Positions 1 through 12,358 of a stretch of DNA of 64,000 bases are shown here, in pieces. The stretch spans positions 21,200 through 85,199 of the forward strand of contig NZ_BDCH01000008.1 in NCBI RefSeq assembly GCF_001613405.1. Direction: 5' to 3'. The notes beneath the pieces were generated by a model, which searched no databases, was not told where the DNA came from, and saw only the letters and a list, made by a program, of their open reading frames with translations. How positions within the stretch are numbered: position 1 is the stretch's first letter; every line of letters starts with the position of its first letter. The position numbers were made by a program, and so were the translations under genes. Source of the DNA: Nocardia crassostreae. Its GTDB lineage: Bacteria; Actinomycetota; Actinomycetes; Mycobacteriales; Mycobacteriaceae.

Positions 1-234
1 CACCGTCTCGGGTGCGGTCACTTCGGTCGGATCACTCATTCGCCCGGTGACCTCCGGCGCGAAATCACCGGACTTATCCGGCATTTCAGCATTCGGCGCC
101 GGGTGCGACTGCGGAGCACCGCCCTCGCTCGCACCCGGGCGCGGAATGGGCCGCGGCGGAATCGGAGACGGGGCGATTCTCTCGGTCACACCGTTGGCGT
201 GACCGCGCTGGTCATTCGGCTGATTCGTGGTCAA
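1..234 (-). CDS. DUF3566 family membrane protein, N-terminal part (cut by window edge)
   Basis: The frame is open from a TTG start at 234 to the window edge, giving 78 codons of Pro/Gly/Ala-rich, probably disordered sequence. AAGGA lies about 7 nt before the TTG, and no ATG or GTG in frame fits better. The gene begins 44 bp downstream of gyrA, exactly where mycobacteria and nocardiae carry the DUF3566 protein (Rv0007 type), which has a long low-complexity N-terminus before its C-terminal membrane domain. The diagnostic membrane part lies outside the window, so the family call rests on position and composition only. Confidence 0.6.
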   Translation of the reverse strand, partial: MTTNQPNDQRGHANGVTERIAPSPIPPRPIPRPGASEGGAPQSHPAPNAEMPDKSGDFAPEVTGRMSDPTEVTAPETV

Positions 235-278
235 TGGTGAATCCTTCGATTCTTGGTGCCGCCGCTGCTGTGGAGAAA

Positions 279-2792
279 CTACTGCTTCGCCGAACCGCTG
301 GTGTCATCTTCGCCAACCTGGTCGGGCTCGTCCGCGTTACGCGCGATCGCAAGCAACGTATCGCCCTCGCCCAAGTTCATCAATCGCACGCCCTTGGTTT
401 GGCGTCCGGCTTTACGAACTTGATTCGCGGCGGTGCGGATGACGCCGCCGCCCGAAGTGATGGCATACAGCTCGTCGTCGTCGTTGACGATGAGCGCACC
501 GACCAGACTGCCACGTTTCTCGTCGTATTGAATGGTCAATACGCCCTTTCCGCCGCGGCCCTGAGCGGTGTACTCGTCGATCGCCGTGCGCTTGGAGTAC
601 CCACCCGCCGTCGCGACAAGCAGATAAGTCTGATCTCCCTCGCGAACGACGTTGAGCGACAACAGTTCATCGCTGGCATTGAAGCGCATGCCCTGCACGC
701 CGGAGGTGGCGCGGCCCATCGGGCGCAGCACCTCGTCATTGGCGGAGAAGCGAATGGACTGACCGTGCGCCGACACCAGCAGCAGATCGTCATCGGCCGA
801 ACACAGTGCCGCGCCGACCAATTCGTCCCCATCGCGAAGATTGACCGCGACAATGCCACCGGAACGATTGGAATCGAAATCGGTCAGGCGGGACTTCTTG
901 ACCAGACCATTGCGGGTCGCGAGCACCAGGTACGGCTGATCCTCGTAGGTCTTGAGCTGAATGACCTGGGTGATCTTCTCGTCCGGCTGGAAGGCGAGCA
1001 GATTCGCCACGTGCTGGCCGCGCGCGGTGCGGTTGGCCTCGGGCAGCTCGTACGCCTTGGCGCGATAGACGCGGCCCTTGTTGGTGAAGAACAACAGCCA
1101 GTCGTGCGTGGAACTGATGAAGAAGTGCCGGACGATATCGTCCTGCTTGAGCCCCGCGCCCTGCACGCCCTTGCCGCCGCGCTTCTGCGAGCGGTACAGA
1201 TCGGTCTTGGTGCGCTTGGCGTAGCCGGTCTCGGTAATGGTGACGACCACGTCCTCGACGGCGATGAGATCCTCGTCGGCCACGTCGCCGTCGGCCGAGA
1301 TGATCTTCGTGCGGCGATCGTCGCCGTGCTTGTCGACAATCTCCTGGAGTTCGTCGCGCACGATGGAGCGCTGCCGCTCCGGCTTGGCGAGAATGTCCTT
1401 CAGGTCCGCGATCTCCAGCTCGATCTTGGCCAACTCGTCCAGGATCTTCTGGCGTTCCAGAGCCGACAGGCGGCGCAGCTGCATATCGAGAATCGCGGTC
1501 GCCCGGATCTCGTCGATATCCAGCAACTGCATGAGGCCGGTGCGGGCGGTCTCGGTATCGGCCGAGCGGCGGATCAGGGCGATGACCGCATCCAGCTGAT
1601 CGAGCGCCTTCACCAAACCGCGCAGGATGTGGGCGCGCTCCTCGGCCTTGCGCAGCAGGTACTTGGTGCGCCGGACGATGACTTCCAACTGGTGCGTCAC
1701 ATACAGCCGGATCATCTGATCCAGGCGCAGCGTGCGCGGCACCCCGTCCACGATCGACAGCATGTTCGCGCCGAAGGAGGTCTGCAGCTGGGTGTGCTTG
1801 TAGAGGTTGTTCAGCACCACCTTGGCCACTGCGTCACGCTTGACCGTGACCACGATGCGCATACCGACGCGGTCGGAGGACTCGTCGTGGATGTCGGAGA
1901 CGCCCGCGATCTTGCCGTCCTTCACCTGCTCGGCAATGGCATTGATGAAGTTGTCCGTATTGACCTGGTACGGCAGCTCGGTGATGACGATGGTGGTGCG
2001 ACCGCGGGTGTCCTCCTCGATCTCCACCACACCGCGCATCTTTATGGAGCCGCGACCGGTGGTGTAGGCGTCGTGGATGCCCTGGGTGCCCACGATCAGG
2101 CCGGAGGTCGGGAAGTCCGGACCCTTCACCCGTTCCATGCAGGCCGCGAGGGTGGACTCCTCGTCCGCCTCGTGATTGTCCAGCGCCCAGTAGATGGCCT
2201 CGGCCAGCTCGGTCAGATTGTGCGGCGGGATATTCGTGGCCATACCGACGGCAATGCCGTTGGCGCCGTTCATCAACAGCGCGGGCACGCGGGCGGGCAG
2301 GACGATCGGTTCCTGCGTCTTGCCGTCGTAGTTCGCCTGGAAATCGACCGTCTCGTGGTCGATCTCGCGCAGCATCTCCATGGCCAGCGGCGTCAGGCGG
2401 CACTCGGTGTAGCGCATGGCGGCCGCGCCGTCATTGCCGCGAGAACCGAAGTTGCCCTGACCGTCCACCAGCGGGTAGCGCAGCGACCACGGCTGCGCCA
2501 TACGCACCAGGGTGTCGTAGATGGCCGTATCGCCGTGCGGGTGATAGTTACCCATGGTGTCGGCGACCGGGCGGGCGGACTTCACATAGCTGCGGTCGGG
2601 CCGATACCCGTTGTCGTACATCGCGTACAGAATGCGCCGGTGCACCGGCTTCATGCCGTCGCGCACCTCGGGCAGCGCACGGCCCACGATCACGCTCATG
2701 GCGTAGTCGATGTAGGAGTTCTGCATCTCCGCCTGGATGTCGACCGGTTCGATGCGGTCGCCACCCGACGGGGGCAAGGAGGTCTCAGTCAT
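279..2792 (-). CDS. gyrA: DNA gyrase subunit A
   Basis: GyrA is the breakage-reunion subunit of DNA gyrase (A2B2), which introduces negative supercoils; it is the target of fluoroquinolones. The 837-aa product has the winged-helix/tower N-terminal domain with the catalytic tyrosine Y128 in AAAMRYTE, and a C-terminal beta-pinwheel with a GyrA box of the form QKRGGKG. Length is normal and there is no intein. The quinolone-resistance region reads [10 protein letters not shown] (about residues 84-93): Thr89 sits where E. coli has Ser83 and M. tuberculosis Ala90, and Asp93 matches E. coli Asp87. The ATG follows GGAG with a 9-nt spacer. It lies 99 bp downstream of gyrB, in the same direction, and is probably co-transcribed with it. 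Confidence 0.98.
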   Translation of the reverse strand: MTETSLPPSGGDRIEPVDIQAEMQNSYIDYAMSVIVGRALPEVRDGMKPVHRRILYAMYDNGYRPDRSYVKSARPVADTMGNYHPHGDTAIYDTLVRMAQPWSLRYPLVDGQGNFGSRGNDGAAAMRYTECRLTPLAMEMLREIDHETVDFQANYDGKTQEPIVLPARVPALLMNGANGIAVGMATNIPPHNLTELAEAIYWALDNHEADEESTLAACMERVKGPDFPTSGLIVGTQGIHDAYTTGRGSIKMRGVVEIEEDTRGRTTIVITELPYQVNTDNFINAIAEQVKDGKIAGVSDIHDESSDRVGMRIVVTVKRDAVAKVVLNNLYKHTQLQTSFGANMLSIVDGVPRTLRLDQMIRLYVTHQLEVIVRRTKYLLRKAEERAHILRGLVKALDQLDAVIALIRRSADTETARTGLMQLLDIDEIRATAILDMQLRRLSALERQKILDELAKIELEIADLKDILAKPERQRSIVRDELQEIVDKHGDDRRTKIISADGDVADEDLIAVEDVVVTITETGYAKRTKTDLYRSQKRGGKGVQGAGLKQDDIVRHFFISSTHDWLLFFTNKGRVYRAKAYELPEANRTARGQHVANLLAFQPDEKITQVIQLKTYEDQPYLVLATRNGLVKKSRLTDFDSNRSGGIVAVNLRDGDELVGAALCSADDDLLLVSAHGQSIRFSANDEVLRPMGRATSGVQGMRFNASDELLSLNVVREGDQTYLLVATAGGYSKRTAIDEYTAQGRGGKGVLTIQYDEKRGSLVGALIVNDDDELYAITSGGGVIRTAANQVRKAGRQTKGVRLMNLGEGDTLLAIARNADEPDQVGEDDTSGSAKQ

Positions 2793-2821
2793 GAATTGGT
2801 CTCCGTGGGAAGTCTTTTGAG

Positions 2822-2885
2822 GTGGCCCTCGGGCACGGGTGGGTGCGTGCGGGCGGGGTCAGGGGTTCGATTCCCTTGGGCCCCA
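2822..2885 (+). other. tRNA 3'-half-like remnant between gyrB and gyrA
   Basis: The plus strand contains a well-formed T-arm: AGGGG (2861-2865), loop TTCGATT, CCCTT (2873-2877). GGGCCCC (2878-2884) and A follow, like the 3' acceptor strand of a tRNA. The preceding bases GGGGTC and the sequence overall resemble the 3' half of an actinobacterial tRNA-Ala. A possible 5' acceptor partner GTGGCCC (2822-2828) leaves only 32 nt for the D-arm, anticodon arm and variable loop, so this is not a complete tRNA. It looks like a tRNA fragment or an old integration/recombination scar; chance similarity cannot be excluded. Confidence 0.4.
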
Positions 2886-2891
2886 CCTCCC

Positions 2892-5396
<2,505 letters not shown>

Positions 5397-5972
5397 CTAC
5401 CCGTAGGTGTCGCGGGGACCGCGGCCCTTGATGTGCCGTTCGCCGTGCCGCCAGCTCGGGGCCGTCGGGCCGTTGATGCGGACCGATGTCACCACCCCGT
5501 TCCCGACCGCGGCCGCGATCTTGGCCAGGATCTGGGACTGGAACATGCGCAGCTGGGTGGCCCACGCGGTGGACTCGGCTTGGATGCTCAGCACGCCGTT
5601 CTCCAAGGAGACCGGTTGCGCGTGCGAGGCGATGTCCTCCCCCACCACACTGGCCCAGCGGCCGAAGACCGTGCCCTCGGCGACCTTGCCCGACCAGCCG
5701 CGGCCCTTCGCCAACTTCATGGCCAGGCTCGACAGGGTCTGCGGGTCGCGATCGTCGGGGTGGGCGCCGGACCAGCCGGTGCGGCGGCGCAAGGCCCGGA
5801 CGCCGCCCTTGCGCGGCGAGGCGCGGCCCTGGCCGACCGACTTACCGGCGGCACGGGCGGCGGCACGGGCTTCCTCCAGCGCCCGGCGGGCCAGATCCAC
5901 ACCGCGGAGTTCACCCTCCGGGCCGGTGGCGCCCGGGGCGGGATCGTGAGATTCCGGCTGCTCGGCCATCAC
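5397..5972 (-). CDS. dciA: DciA-type DUF721 protein, probable replicative helicase loader/operator
   Basis: The 191-aa basic protein has an Ala/Arg-rich, probably disordered N-terminus and a C-terminal DUF721 domain (about residues 75-175; [22 protein letters not shown]). DUF721 proteins are DciA, which interacts with DnaB helicase in bacteria lacking DnaC/DnaI. Its place between recF and gyrB is the classical actinobacterial position (Rv0004). Start choice is GTG 5972 or the adjacent ATG 5969, after AAAGGGAAA. It lies 109 bp downstream of recF, same strand, probably in the dnaN-recF-dciA transcript. Confidence 0.88.
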   Translation of the reverse strand: MMAEQPESHDPAPGATGPEGELRGVDLARRALEEARAAARAAGKSVGQGRASPRKGGVRALRRRTGWSGAHPDDRDPQTLSSLAMKLAKGRGWSGKVAEGTVFGRWASVVGEDIASHAQPVSLENGVLSIQAESTAWATQLRMFQSQILAKIAAAVGNGVVTSVRINGPTAPSWRHGERHIKGRGPRDTYG

Positions 5973-6081
5973 TTTCCCTTTCGTCCGGTGCCAGTCAGTC
6001 TGGGAGATTCTGCCGCATCACCCCGACAGGATCGCCGCGCGCATACCGGTGTTGTCGCACTCACGCCATCCATCGGGCGTG

Positions 6082-7254
6082 TTATTCGGCGATTCGCGAG
6101 GTGCGGCGGTCGGCGTCGCCGGTGGTCTCCACGCGCAGCGGGTTGGCGTCGAGTTCGGCGGGCACGTCCTCGGGGACGGCGGCGGTAATGAGGACCTGTT
6201 CGGCGGTGGCGGCCACGGCGGCCAGGGCGGTGCGGCGGCGGCGATCCAGTTCGGCGAAGACATCGTCGAGGATGAGCACCGGATCGGTGCCCGCGGTGCG
6301 CAGCAGTTCGAAGGCGCCGAGCCGCAAAGCCAGTGCGAAGGACCAGGATTCGCCGTGACTGGCAAAACCCTTGGCCGGCGCGCTGCCCAGCATGAGCTCC
6401 AGATCGTCGCGGTGCGGACCGACCAGGCACACACCGCGTTCCAGCTCCTTGGGACGAGCTGTGGACAACTCGCGCAACAGGATTGCCTCGAGCACCTCGG
6501 CATCGTCGTCGCGGGGCGGCCGGGCCGGGTCCAGGAACTCCGGCGGCAGGCTCGCACCGCGGTAACCGATTGCGGCGGGCCGGGATTCGGGAGCGATGCC
6601 TGAATAAGCCTGTGCAAGATGTGGATAAAGTTCGTGCACCAGCCGCAGCCGCTGCGCCAGCAGCACCGCACCGTGCGCGGCCAGGTGGCCGTCCCATACG
6701 TCGAGGGTGCTCAGCTCCGCCCCGCGATTGCCCGAACGGGCATTGCGCCCAGCGGTTTTCAACAGGGCGGAGCGCTGCCGCAGCACCTTGTCGTAATCCG
6801 CGCGCACCCCGGCCAGCCGCGGCAGCCGGGCCGTGGCCAGCTCGTCCAGGAAGCGGCGGCGTTCGGACGGATCGCCGCGCACCAGGGACAGATCCTCCGG
6901 CGCGAACAGCACCGTTTGCAGAATCCCCAGGATTTCCCGGGGGCGGCGCACCGGCGAGCGATTGATCTGCGCCTTGTTGGCGACGCCCTGATTGAGCTCC
7001 ATATCGACCCGCAGCTCGCGCCCGGAGTTCACCACGGTGGCGCCGATGCGGGCCCGGGGCGCGCCGAGGCGGATGAGCGGGGCGTCGGCCGCCACCCGGT
7101 GTGAGCCGAGTGTGGACAAATAGCCGACGGCCTCGATCAGGTTGGTCTTGCCGTTGCCGTTGGAGCCCAGGAAAACCGTTCGGCCGGGCGGTAATTCCAG
7201 CTCGGCGGCCTCCCAGGATCGGAAATCGCGCAGCGACAGCGTCCGCACGTACAT
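6082..7254 (-). CDS. recF: DNA replication and repair protein RecF
   Basis: RecF is an SMC-like ATPase that helps load RecA on gapped DNA during recombinational repair. The 390-aa product has Walker A G30-SNGNGKT37, the mycobacterial-style signature region ([14 protein letters not shown]) and Walker B with [11 protein letters not shown]. Length is normal. The ATG at 7254 ([14 protein letters not shown]) fits RecF N-termini exactly. dnaN lies 83 bp upstream on the same strand with no gene between them. Confidence 0.97.
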   Translation of the reverse strand: MYVRTLSLRDFRSWEAAELELPPGRTVFLGSNGNGKTNLIEAVGYLSTLGSHRVAADAPLIRLGAPRARIGATVVNSGRELRVDMELNQGVANKAQINRSPVRRPREILGILQTVLFAPEDLSLVRGDPSERRRFLDELATARLPRLAGVRADYDKVLRQRSALLKTAGRNARSGNRGAELSTLDVWDGHLAAHGAVLLAQRLRLVHELYPHLAQAYSGIAPESRPAAIGYRGASLPPEFLDPARPPRDDDAEVLEAILLRELSTARPKELERGVCLVGPHRDDLELMLGSAPAKGFASHGESWSFALALRLGAFELLRTAGTDPVLILDDVFAELDRRRRTALAAVAATAEQVLITAAVPEDVPAELDANPLRVETTGDADRRTSRIAE

Positions 7255-7337
7255 CCGGTCAGTCCACGCCCTCTGTGCACAGTGTTGACAAACCTGTGAA
7301 AAACCCGGCGCGCGTAGCGGTTTCGCTGCGCACCCGA

Positions 7338-8507
7338 TCAGCCTGGCAGCCGCACCGGCATCAGCAGGTAGATGTAGGGGCTGGCCAGGGCCGCGAAAGC
7401 GCCCGAGTCCAGCGGCTCCGGATCCTCCTCCGGCGCGGGCAGCAGCACCGCCGGACGGCTGGGGGTGGTGAATCCGAAGGTGACCCGATCGGTACGCAGC
7501 GCCGACAGACCGTCCACCAGGTAGCCCGGATTGAAGGCGATGGTCAGTGCCTCACCGCGGAATTCGGCGGTCAGCCACTCCTCGGCGCGTCCGGCATCGT
7601 CACCACCGGCCGAGAGCAGCAGGCCCTCGTCGGAGAACTCCAGCCGCACCTGGGCGCCGCGCTCGGCCACCAGGGCCACGCGCTTGATGGCCTCGGTCAG
7701 GGAGCTGACCGAGAGGGTGGCGATGGAGGTGTGCTCCTTGGGGAGCAACTGGCGGAACTTGGGGAATTCGGCGTCGAGCAGGCGGGTCGTGGTGCGGCGA
7801 CCGCCGTTCACGATGCCCAGCAGGCCGTCGGTGCCGGTGCCGAAGGCCAGCTGCACCGGCTGATCGGAGGCGCCGAGGGTCTTGGCGGCTTCGGACAGGG
7901 TGCGGGCCGGAACCAGCACCGCGGTCTCCACATCGGCGCGGCCCGGCTGCCATTCCAGTTCGCGCACGGCGAGGCGGAAGCGGTCGGTGGCCGCGAGTAC
8001 GACCTTGGGGCCCTCGATCTCGACCCGGATGCCGGTGAGCATGGGCAGCGTGTCATCGCGCCCGGCGGCGACGGCAACCTGGCCGACGGCCTCGGCGAAG
8101 ACGTCCACGCCGAGTTCACCGGTCTGGGGAGGAAGTTCGGGAAGCTGGGGATAATCCTCGACCGGCATGGTGGGCAGCGAGAACTTCGCACTGCCGCAGG
8201 CGATCAGCACCCGGGTGCCGTCCACCGACACATCCACCGGCTTGTTGGATAGCGCCTTGGTGATATCGGCCAGCAAGCGGCCCGACACCAGCACCTGTCC
8301 GGGCCCGGCGACCTCGGCGGCCACGCGCATCTGCGCGGAGACCTCGTAGTCGAAGCCGGAGACCGTGAGGCCGTCCTCGTCAGCCACGAGGAGTACACCG
8401 CCGAGCACGGGAACCGGAGGCCGCGACGGCAGGCTGCGGGCCACCCAGGCTACGGATTCGGCGAAGTCCTCGCGGGCGACCCGAAACTTCATGCTTGCAA
8501 GCTCCAT
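7338..8507 (-). CDS. dnaN: DNA polymerase III beta sliding clamp
   Basis: DnaN is the ring-shaped clamp that tethers DNA polymerase III and other partners to DNA. The 389-aa sequence shows the three repeated clamp folds, including [29 protein letters not shown] and [19 protein letters not shown], and ends in the diagnostic [10 protein letters not shown] tail. Start is ATG 8507, after AGGAGAGG; an in-frame ATG five codons later (MKFRVAR) with GGAG 9 nt before it is also possible. It faces oriC, as in most actinobacteria. Confidence 0.98.
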   Translation of the reverse strand: MELASMKFRVAREDFAESVAWVARSLPSRPPVPVLGGVLLVADEDGLTVSGFDYEVSAQMRVAAEVAGPGQVLVSGRLLADITKALSNKPVDVSVDGTRVLIACGSAKFSLPTMPVEDYPQLPELPPQTGELGVDVFAEAVGQVAVAAGRDDTLPMLTGIRVEIEGPKVVLAATDRFRLAVRELEWQPGRADVETAVLVPARTLSEAAKTLGASDQPVQLAFGTGTDGLLGIVNGGRRTTTRLLDAEFPKFRQLLPKEHTSIATLSVSSLTEAIKRVALVAERGAQVRLEFSDEGLLLSAGGDDAGRAEEWLTAEFRGEALTIAFNPGYLVDGLSALRTDRVTFGFTTPSRPAVLLPAPEEDPEPLDSGAFAALASPYIYLLMPVRLPG

Positions 8508-9079
8508 CGCCCGGTCTGTCCTCTCCTACGCGTCGGCTCATGTCGGAAAGCTCTGGAATCAGCCACCCCTGCGCAGTCTGGCACAGGCGACCGACACCAA
8601 ACCGTACCCGCGCCCGGCCCTCTTGCCTACGCCGACCCTCCGGGGCATCGGATGAGCCGCCGGATCGGGGAGAACCGGATCCCCTCTTCTCCTTGCCTCT
8701 CGTTCGGGTGGGGAGGGGTTGCGAGCGAACCGTTGCCTCCCAACCCGAGTTTCCACACACCCTGTTTTAGAAGAACCTTTTCTAGAAGAAGAACTGAAGT
8801 AGTACTAGGGCCTGTTAGTTCTGTGGACTTCGCCCGTTCGCCCAGCTGAGAGGGTGTGGCGGCGTGGGGATGTCTCGAGGATGAACTCCGGATGGCTGTG
8901 GAGCAGACGCGGTAATTCACAGTCATCCTTGAGCCATCCTCGAGTTGCTCCCCGATTTCCGACGCCTCTGCCCACATCTGAGCGAAACCGGGGACAACTC
9001 GAGGATTCCTCGAGGAATCCCCAACCCCGAAAACAGAAGACCCCCACGTCAACCGACGTGGAGGCCTGTTAGCTGTGGA
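8508..9079. other. oriC: oriC, chromosomal replication origin (dnaN-dnaA gap)
   Basis: This 572-bp non-coding gap between dnaN and dnaA is the standard site of oriC in actinobacteria. Positions 8761-8820 form a conspicuously AT-rich patch with TAGAAGAAC-like repeats and TAG triplets, a likely unwinding element. DnaA-box-like 9-mers with one or two mismatches to TT(A/G)TCCACA are at 8749-8757, 8822-8830, 8897-8905 and 9074-9082 (the last reaches into the dnaA 3' end), plus TTGTCCCCG at 8989-8997. Four elements with CTCGAG followed by TCCCC lie at 8866-8882, 8936-8953, 8990-9006 and 9006-9022. Perfect DnaA boxes are absent here. Confidence 0.88.
9031..9064 (-). terminator. Rho-independent terminator of dnaA
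   Basis: On the minus strand, 15 bp past the dnaA stop, CCACGTC and GACGTGG (9044-9050 / 9055-9061) form a stem around a 4-nt loop, extended by further C:G pairs. A T-rich tail follows (revcomp of AAAACAGAAGA, 9030-9040). This ends dnaA transcription before the origin core. Confidence 0.75.
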
Positions 9080-10909
9080 TCAACGGGAGCGTTGCTTGAT
9101 CCTGGCTGTGAGTTCTTGAACCTGGTCGTACACCCGGCGCCGCTCGGTCATCTCCTTGCGCACCTTCTTCTCGGCGTACATGACCGTGGTGTGGTCGCGA
9201 CCGAAGGCCTGGCCGATCTTGGGTAGGGATAGGTCGGTGAGTTCGCGGCACAGGTACATGGCGATCTGCCGGGCCTGCGCCAGCGGCCGCGCCTTACCCG
9301 GCCCGGTCAGCTCCTCCAGGGGGGTGTTGAAGTACTCCGCGGTCACGGCCATGATCGTGGCCGCGGTGATCTCCAGCGTCGCGGTATCGGGCATGAGATC
9401 GCGCAGCACCACTTCGGCCAGCGACAGGTCCAGGGGCTGGCCGTTGAGCGAGGCGAAGGCCGTCACCCGGATGAGCGCGCCCTCGAGCTCGCGGATATTG
9501 CGCTCCACCCGGCTGGCAATGAGTTCCAGCACGTCGTGCGGTACGTCCAGGCGGTCCATGCGCGCCTTCTTGCGCAGGATCGCGATGCGCGTCTCCAGCT
9601 CCGGCGGCTGCACATCGGTGATGAGGCCCCATTCGAACCGGGTGCGCAGCCGCTCCTCCAGGGTGGCCAGCTGCTTGGGCGGCCGGTCGGAGGAGACCAC
9701 GATCTGCTTATTGGCGTTGTGCAGCGTATTGAAGGTGTGGAAGAACTCCTCCTGGATGCCTTCCTTGCCCTCGATGAACTGGATGTCGTCCACCAGCAGG
9801 ATGTCGGTTTCCCGGTAGCGGCGTTTGAACGCCACCTTCCGGTCGTCGCGCAACGAGTTGATGAAGTCGTTGGTGAACTCCTCGGTGGAGACGTACTTCA
9901 CCCGCATGCCCGGGAACAGCCGCTGGGCGTAGTGCCCGGCCGCGTGCAGCAGATGCGTCTTGCCCAAACCCGAAGCGCCCCAGACGAACAGCGGGTTGTA
10001 GGCGCGCGCGGGCGCCTCCGCGATGGCCACCGCCGCGGCGTGCGCGAACCGGTTGGAGGCGCCGATGACGAAGGTCTCGAAGGTGTACTTGGCGTTCAGG
10101 CTGTTGGTGCCCGACGCGGGCGCGGTCTCGCGCTCGGGCGACTTGTTGAAGTACGTCGGCCAGGTATTGCGGACATTGACCACCGGCTCGTCGTCCTCGT
10201 GGTCCTCGTCCACCGGGCGGCGCGTGGCGGCCATGGGCGCGGGCTCGTCCTCGGGCTCCGGCGAGAACAGGGATTCCTGGCCGGGCGGGCGCGGCACGGC
10301 GCGGCGTTCCTCGCGCCGACGGGGCGCCATCTGGGGTTCGGGCGTGGGTACCGGCAACTCTTCGGCCATCGGCGGCTGCCCGAATTCCACAGGGGGATAA
10401 CCCTCCTGCTCCGGGTAGTCGCCCGGATACTCCTGTGGAGGCAGATAGCGGGGCTGCCGGTACTCCGGCGGCGCCTGGTAGTGCGGCAGCTGGCGCTCGG
10501 GCGCGGGCGGCGGGGCGGCTGCGGGCGGATAGCCCACCGGTCCCGGTTCCGGCTCGCGCGGGCGCTCCGGACGCGAGGTCATCCGGGCGTGCCGCGGTTT
10601 GGGCGCCCGGTCGGCGGGGGTGTTCTGCTGGGCGGAGATCCGCACGCCCAGGCCCTCCACCTGCAACCCCCGGCGGGTGAGCGCGCGCAGGATGGGTTCG
10701 CGCAGATCGCGTTCGACGACCCCCTGGGCCATGGTCCCGGACACCGAGAGCAGGGCGAATCCCTGGGCGAGGGTGATCGGCTCGATCATCCGCAGCCAGG
10801 CCATGTGTGCCTTGCTGACCGGCTGGATCTCACCGTCGGCGGATCCGCCCGCGAGTTCGGCCACCACCTCTGGCCATACGCTGGTCAACACGTTCTGCTC
10901 GTCGTCCAC
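9080..10909 (-). CDS. dnaA: Chromosomal replication initiator DnaA
   Basis: DnaA is the AAA+ initiator that binds DnaA boxes, melts oriC and recruits helicase. The 609-aa product (GTG 10909) has domain I from [16 protein letters not shown], a long Pro/Glu/Arg-rich domain II, domain III with Walker [10 protein letters not shown] and Walker [11 protein letters not shown], and domain IV with the DnaA signature [17 protein letters not shown] 10909 follows GGAGGA with good spacing and gives the domain I start expected in mycolata; the longer upstream frame from 11101 is non-coding. Domain II is longer than in E. coli, as usual in actinobacteria. rpmH is divergent. Confidence 0.98.
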   Translation of the reverse strand: MDDEQNVLTSVWPEVVAELAGGSADGEIQPVSKAHMAWLRMIEPITLAQGFALLSVSGTMAQGVVERDLREPILRALTRRGLQVEGLGVRISAQQNTPADRAPKPRHARMTSRPERPREPEPGPVGYPPAAAPPPAPERQLPHYQAPPEYRQPRYLPPQEYPGDYPEQEGYPPVEFGQPPMAEELPVPTPEPQMAPRRREERRAVPRPPGQESLFSPEPEDEPAPMAATRRPVDEDHEDDEPVVNVRNTWPTYFNKSPERETAPASGTNSLNAKYTFETFVIGASNRFAHAAAVAIAEAPARAYNPLFVWGASGLGKTHLLHAAGHYAQRLFPGMRVKYVSTEEFTNDFINSLRDDRKVAFKRRYRETDILLVDDIQFIEGKEGIQEEFFHTFNTLHNANKQIVVSSDRPPKQLATLEERLRTRFEWGLITDVQPPELETRIAILRKKARMDRLDVPHDVLELIASRVERNIRELEGALIRVTAFASLNGQPLDLSLAEVVLRDLMPDTATLEITAATIMAVTAEYFNTPLEELTGPGKARPLAQARQIAMYLCRELTDLSLPKIGQAFGRDHTTVMYAEKKVRKEMTERRRVYDQVQELTARIKQRSR

Positions 10910-11460
10910 GAACGTCCTCCTCCCCGGAGCTAGGTCGATAGGAGCAGACGGTCGGCACTGCTCGGCTCCCCCGGGAATGTTGACTGGAGACCAGGAAACC
11001 GGGCGTCGGCGAGGCACCGTCGGCCCTACGAATATGCCACTCCAGGGGTCTTTCCACACAATTATCCACAGATGTGGAAAACCTGGGGATACACATGACA
11101 TTGCGTCGAATCCCCCGAATCGGGCGTGGACCTGCGGTTCTTCAGCAAACTTTCGGCAAAGATTCCCGCGGTGGCTCGGAAGTCGGTGTCGAACCCTCCG
11201 GCACGCCGGTTAAGGACCGTACACGAACCACCCCCGGCGACACGAACCCGCAGGAGACGGCGCCGCTGACCCCGAGTTTGACCCTCGTCCAGCAGATCAG
11301 TACCCTTCTACAGTCACCCTATGGTGCGGTGGTGGCTGCCTGCTGCCCGTGCCGACAAGGGTATTGCACCGAAGGATCATCCGATTCCTCGCGATGCAGC
11401 AGTTCCACCGATAAAGCTTCGGGCGTCACCGGACGCCCACCACCTAGAGGAGTGTTGACC
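10910..11460. other. dnaA-rpmH divergent regulatory region (551 bp)
   Basis: This gap separates divergent dnaA and rpmH. It contains a perfect DnaA box TTATCCACA at 11062-11070, flanked by weaker TTTCCACA-type sequences on each side (11051-11060 and, on the minus strand, 11071-11080), about 150 bp before the dnaA start. That is the arrangement expected for DnaA autoregulation. The rpmH promoter is listed separately. I see no gene here. Confidence 0.7.
11278..11306 (+). promoter_or_regulatory. Probable sigma-70 promoter of rpmH-rnpA
   Basis: TTGACC (11278-11283) and TACCCT (11301-11306) are separated by 17 nt, a good match to the primary sigma factor -35/-10 pattern. The promoter lies about 155 bp before rpmH and points at the ribosomal-protein operon. 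Confidence 0.6.
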
Positions 11461-11604
11461 GTGGCCAAGGGCAAGCGGACGTTCCAGCCGAACAACCGTC
11501 GTCGGGCGCGTGTCCACGGCTTCCGCCTCCGGATGCGCACCCGTGCGGGCCGCGCCATCGTCTCGGCGCGCCGTGGCAAGGGCCGCGCCAAACTGACGGC
11601 CTGA
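11461..11604 (+). CDS. rpmH: 50S ribosomal protein L34
   Basis: The 47-aa basic protein ([20 protein letters not shown]..., ending KGRAKLTA) is the complete bacterial L34 of the large ribosomal subunit. The GTG start at 11461 has AGAGGAG 8 nt upstream. It leads the conserved rpmH-rnpA-yidD-yidC-jag-rsmG-parA-parB cluster running away from dnaA. Confidence 0.98.
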   Translation: MAKGKRTFQPNNRRRARVHGFRLRMRTRAGRAIVSARRGKGRAKLTA

Positions 11605-11626
11605 TTCGGTAAGCAACGGATCTCAG

Positions 11627-12028
11627 GTGCTTCCTGAGCCGTTTCAGCTGCATCGGCGTACCGACTTCTCCCGGACGGTGCGCCAGGGCAGGCGAATCGG
11701 GAGGCGGGATCTCGTTGTGCACATACTGCTACACAACGACGATGAGGCGAGTGGATCCGACCCGGCAATCCGGGTGGGCGGTCCGCGTTTCGGCCTGATC
11801 GTCAGCAAGGCGGTGGGTCCGGCGGTGGTGCGCCACCGGGTGGCCCGCCGCCTGCGTCATATCTGCGCGAGTCTGGCGACCGAACTGCCCGACGGCGCGG
11901 ACATTGTCATTCGCGCCCTGCCCGGCGCGGCCGACGCCCCATCCGCCGATATGCACCGGCAGATGCAGAGCGGGCTGCGCAAACTCGGTGTGGCTACCGC
12001 GGCGAGCCGTGAATCGGATACACAATGA
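11627..12028 (+). CDS. rnpA: Ribonuclease P protein component
   Basis: RnpA is the protein cofactor of RNase P, which matures tRNA 5' ends. The 133-aa protein starts at GTG 11627 (MLPEPFQLHRRTDFSRTVRQGRR) and has the FGLIVSKAVGPAVVRHRVARRLRH segment, where RHRVARRLR corresponds to the conserved RNR motif with His replacing Asn. It lies 22 bp after rpmH and overlaps yidD by 4 bp (ATGA). Confidence 0.95.
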   Translation: MLPEPFQLHRRTDFSRTVRQGRRIGRRDLVVHILLHNDDEASGSDPAIRVGGPRFGLIVSKAVGPAVVRHRVARRLRHICASLATELPDGADIVIRALPGAADAPSADMHRQMQSGLRKLGVATAASRESDTQ

Positions 12029-12354
12029 AGGCCCTGCGCGCCGCTGCCCGGCTGCCGGCCAAAGCTCTGATATTTCTCATCGAGCTGTATCGGACCTATA
12101 TCTCCCCCACTCGTATGCCGGTGTGCCGGTTCACCCCCACCTGTAGCGAGTACGCGGTGACCGCATTGCGCACGCGCGGACTGTTCGTCGGCCTCGGACT
12201 GGCAGCCGTGCGTCTGACCAAATGTGCGCCCTGGCACCCTGGTGGGTGGGACCCGGTACCGGAGCGTCCGTCACGACGTCACCGGCACCCGACACAAGCT
12301 TTTGAAGGGTCATCGCCCGCGGTGACCGGCGATACGAACGACGGGAGTGCATAG
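12025..12354 (+). CDS. yidD: Membrane protein insertion efficiency factor YidD
   Basis: This 109-aa protein has the YidD core [30 protein letters not shown] and the [10 protein letters not shown] motif. An amphipathic N-terminal helix anchors YidD to the inner face of the membrane, where it assists YidC. The C-terminal 25 residues after the core are polar and unconserved. The start ATG overlaps the rnpA stop; yidC follows within a few bases. Confidence 0.93.
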   Translation: MKALRAAARLPAKALIFLIELYRTYISPTRMPVCRFTPTCSEYAVTALRTRGLFVGLGLAAVRLTKCAPWHPGGWDPVPERPSRRHRHPTQAFEGSSPAVTGDTNDGSA

Positions 12355-12358
12355 AGCC

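Noticed and set aside
2815..2890. A complete tRNA gene between gyrB and gyrA
   Set aside because: Only 32 nt separate the possible acceptor 5' strand from the T-arm, too short for D-arm, anticodon arm and variable loop; the acceptor pairing also has a mismatch.
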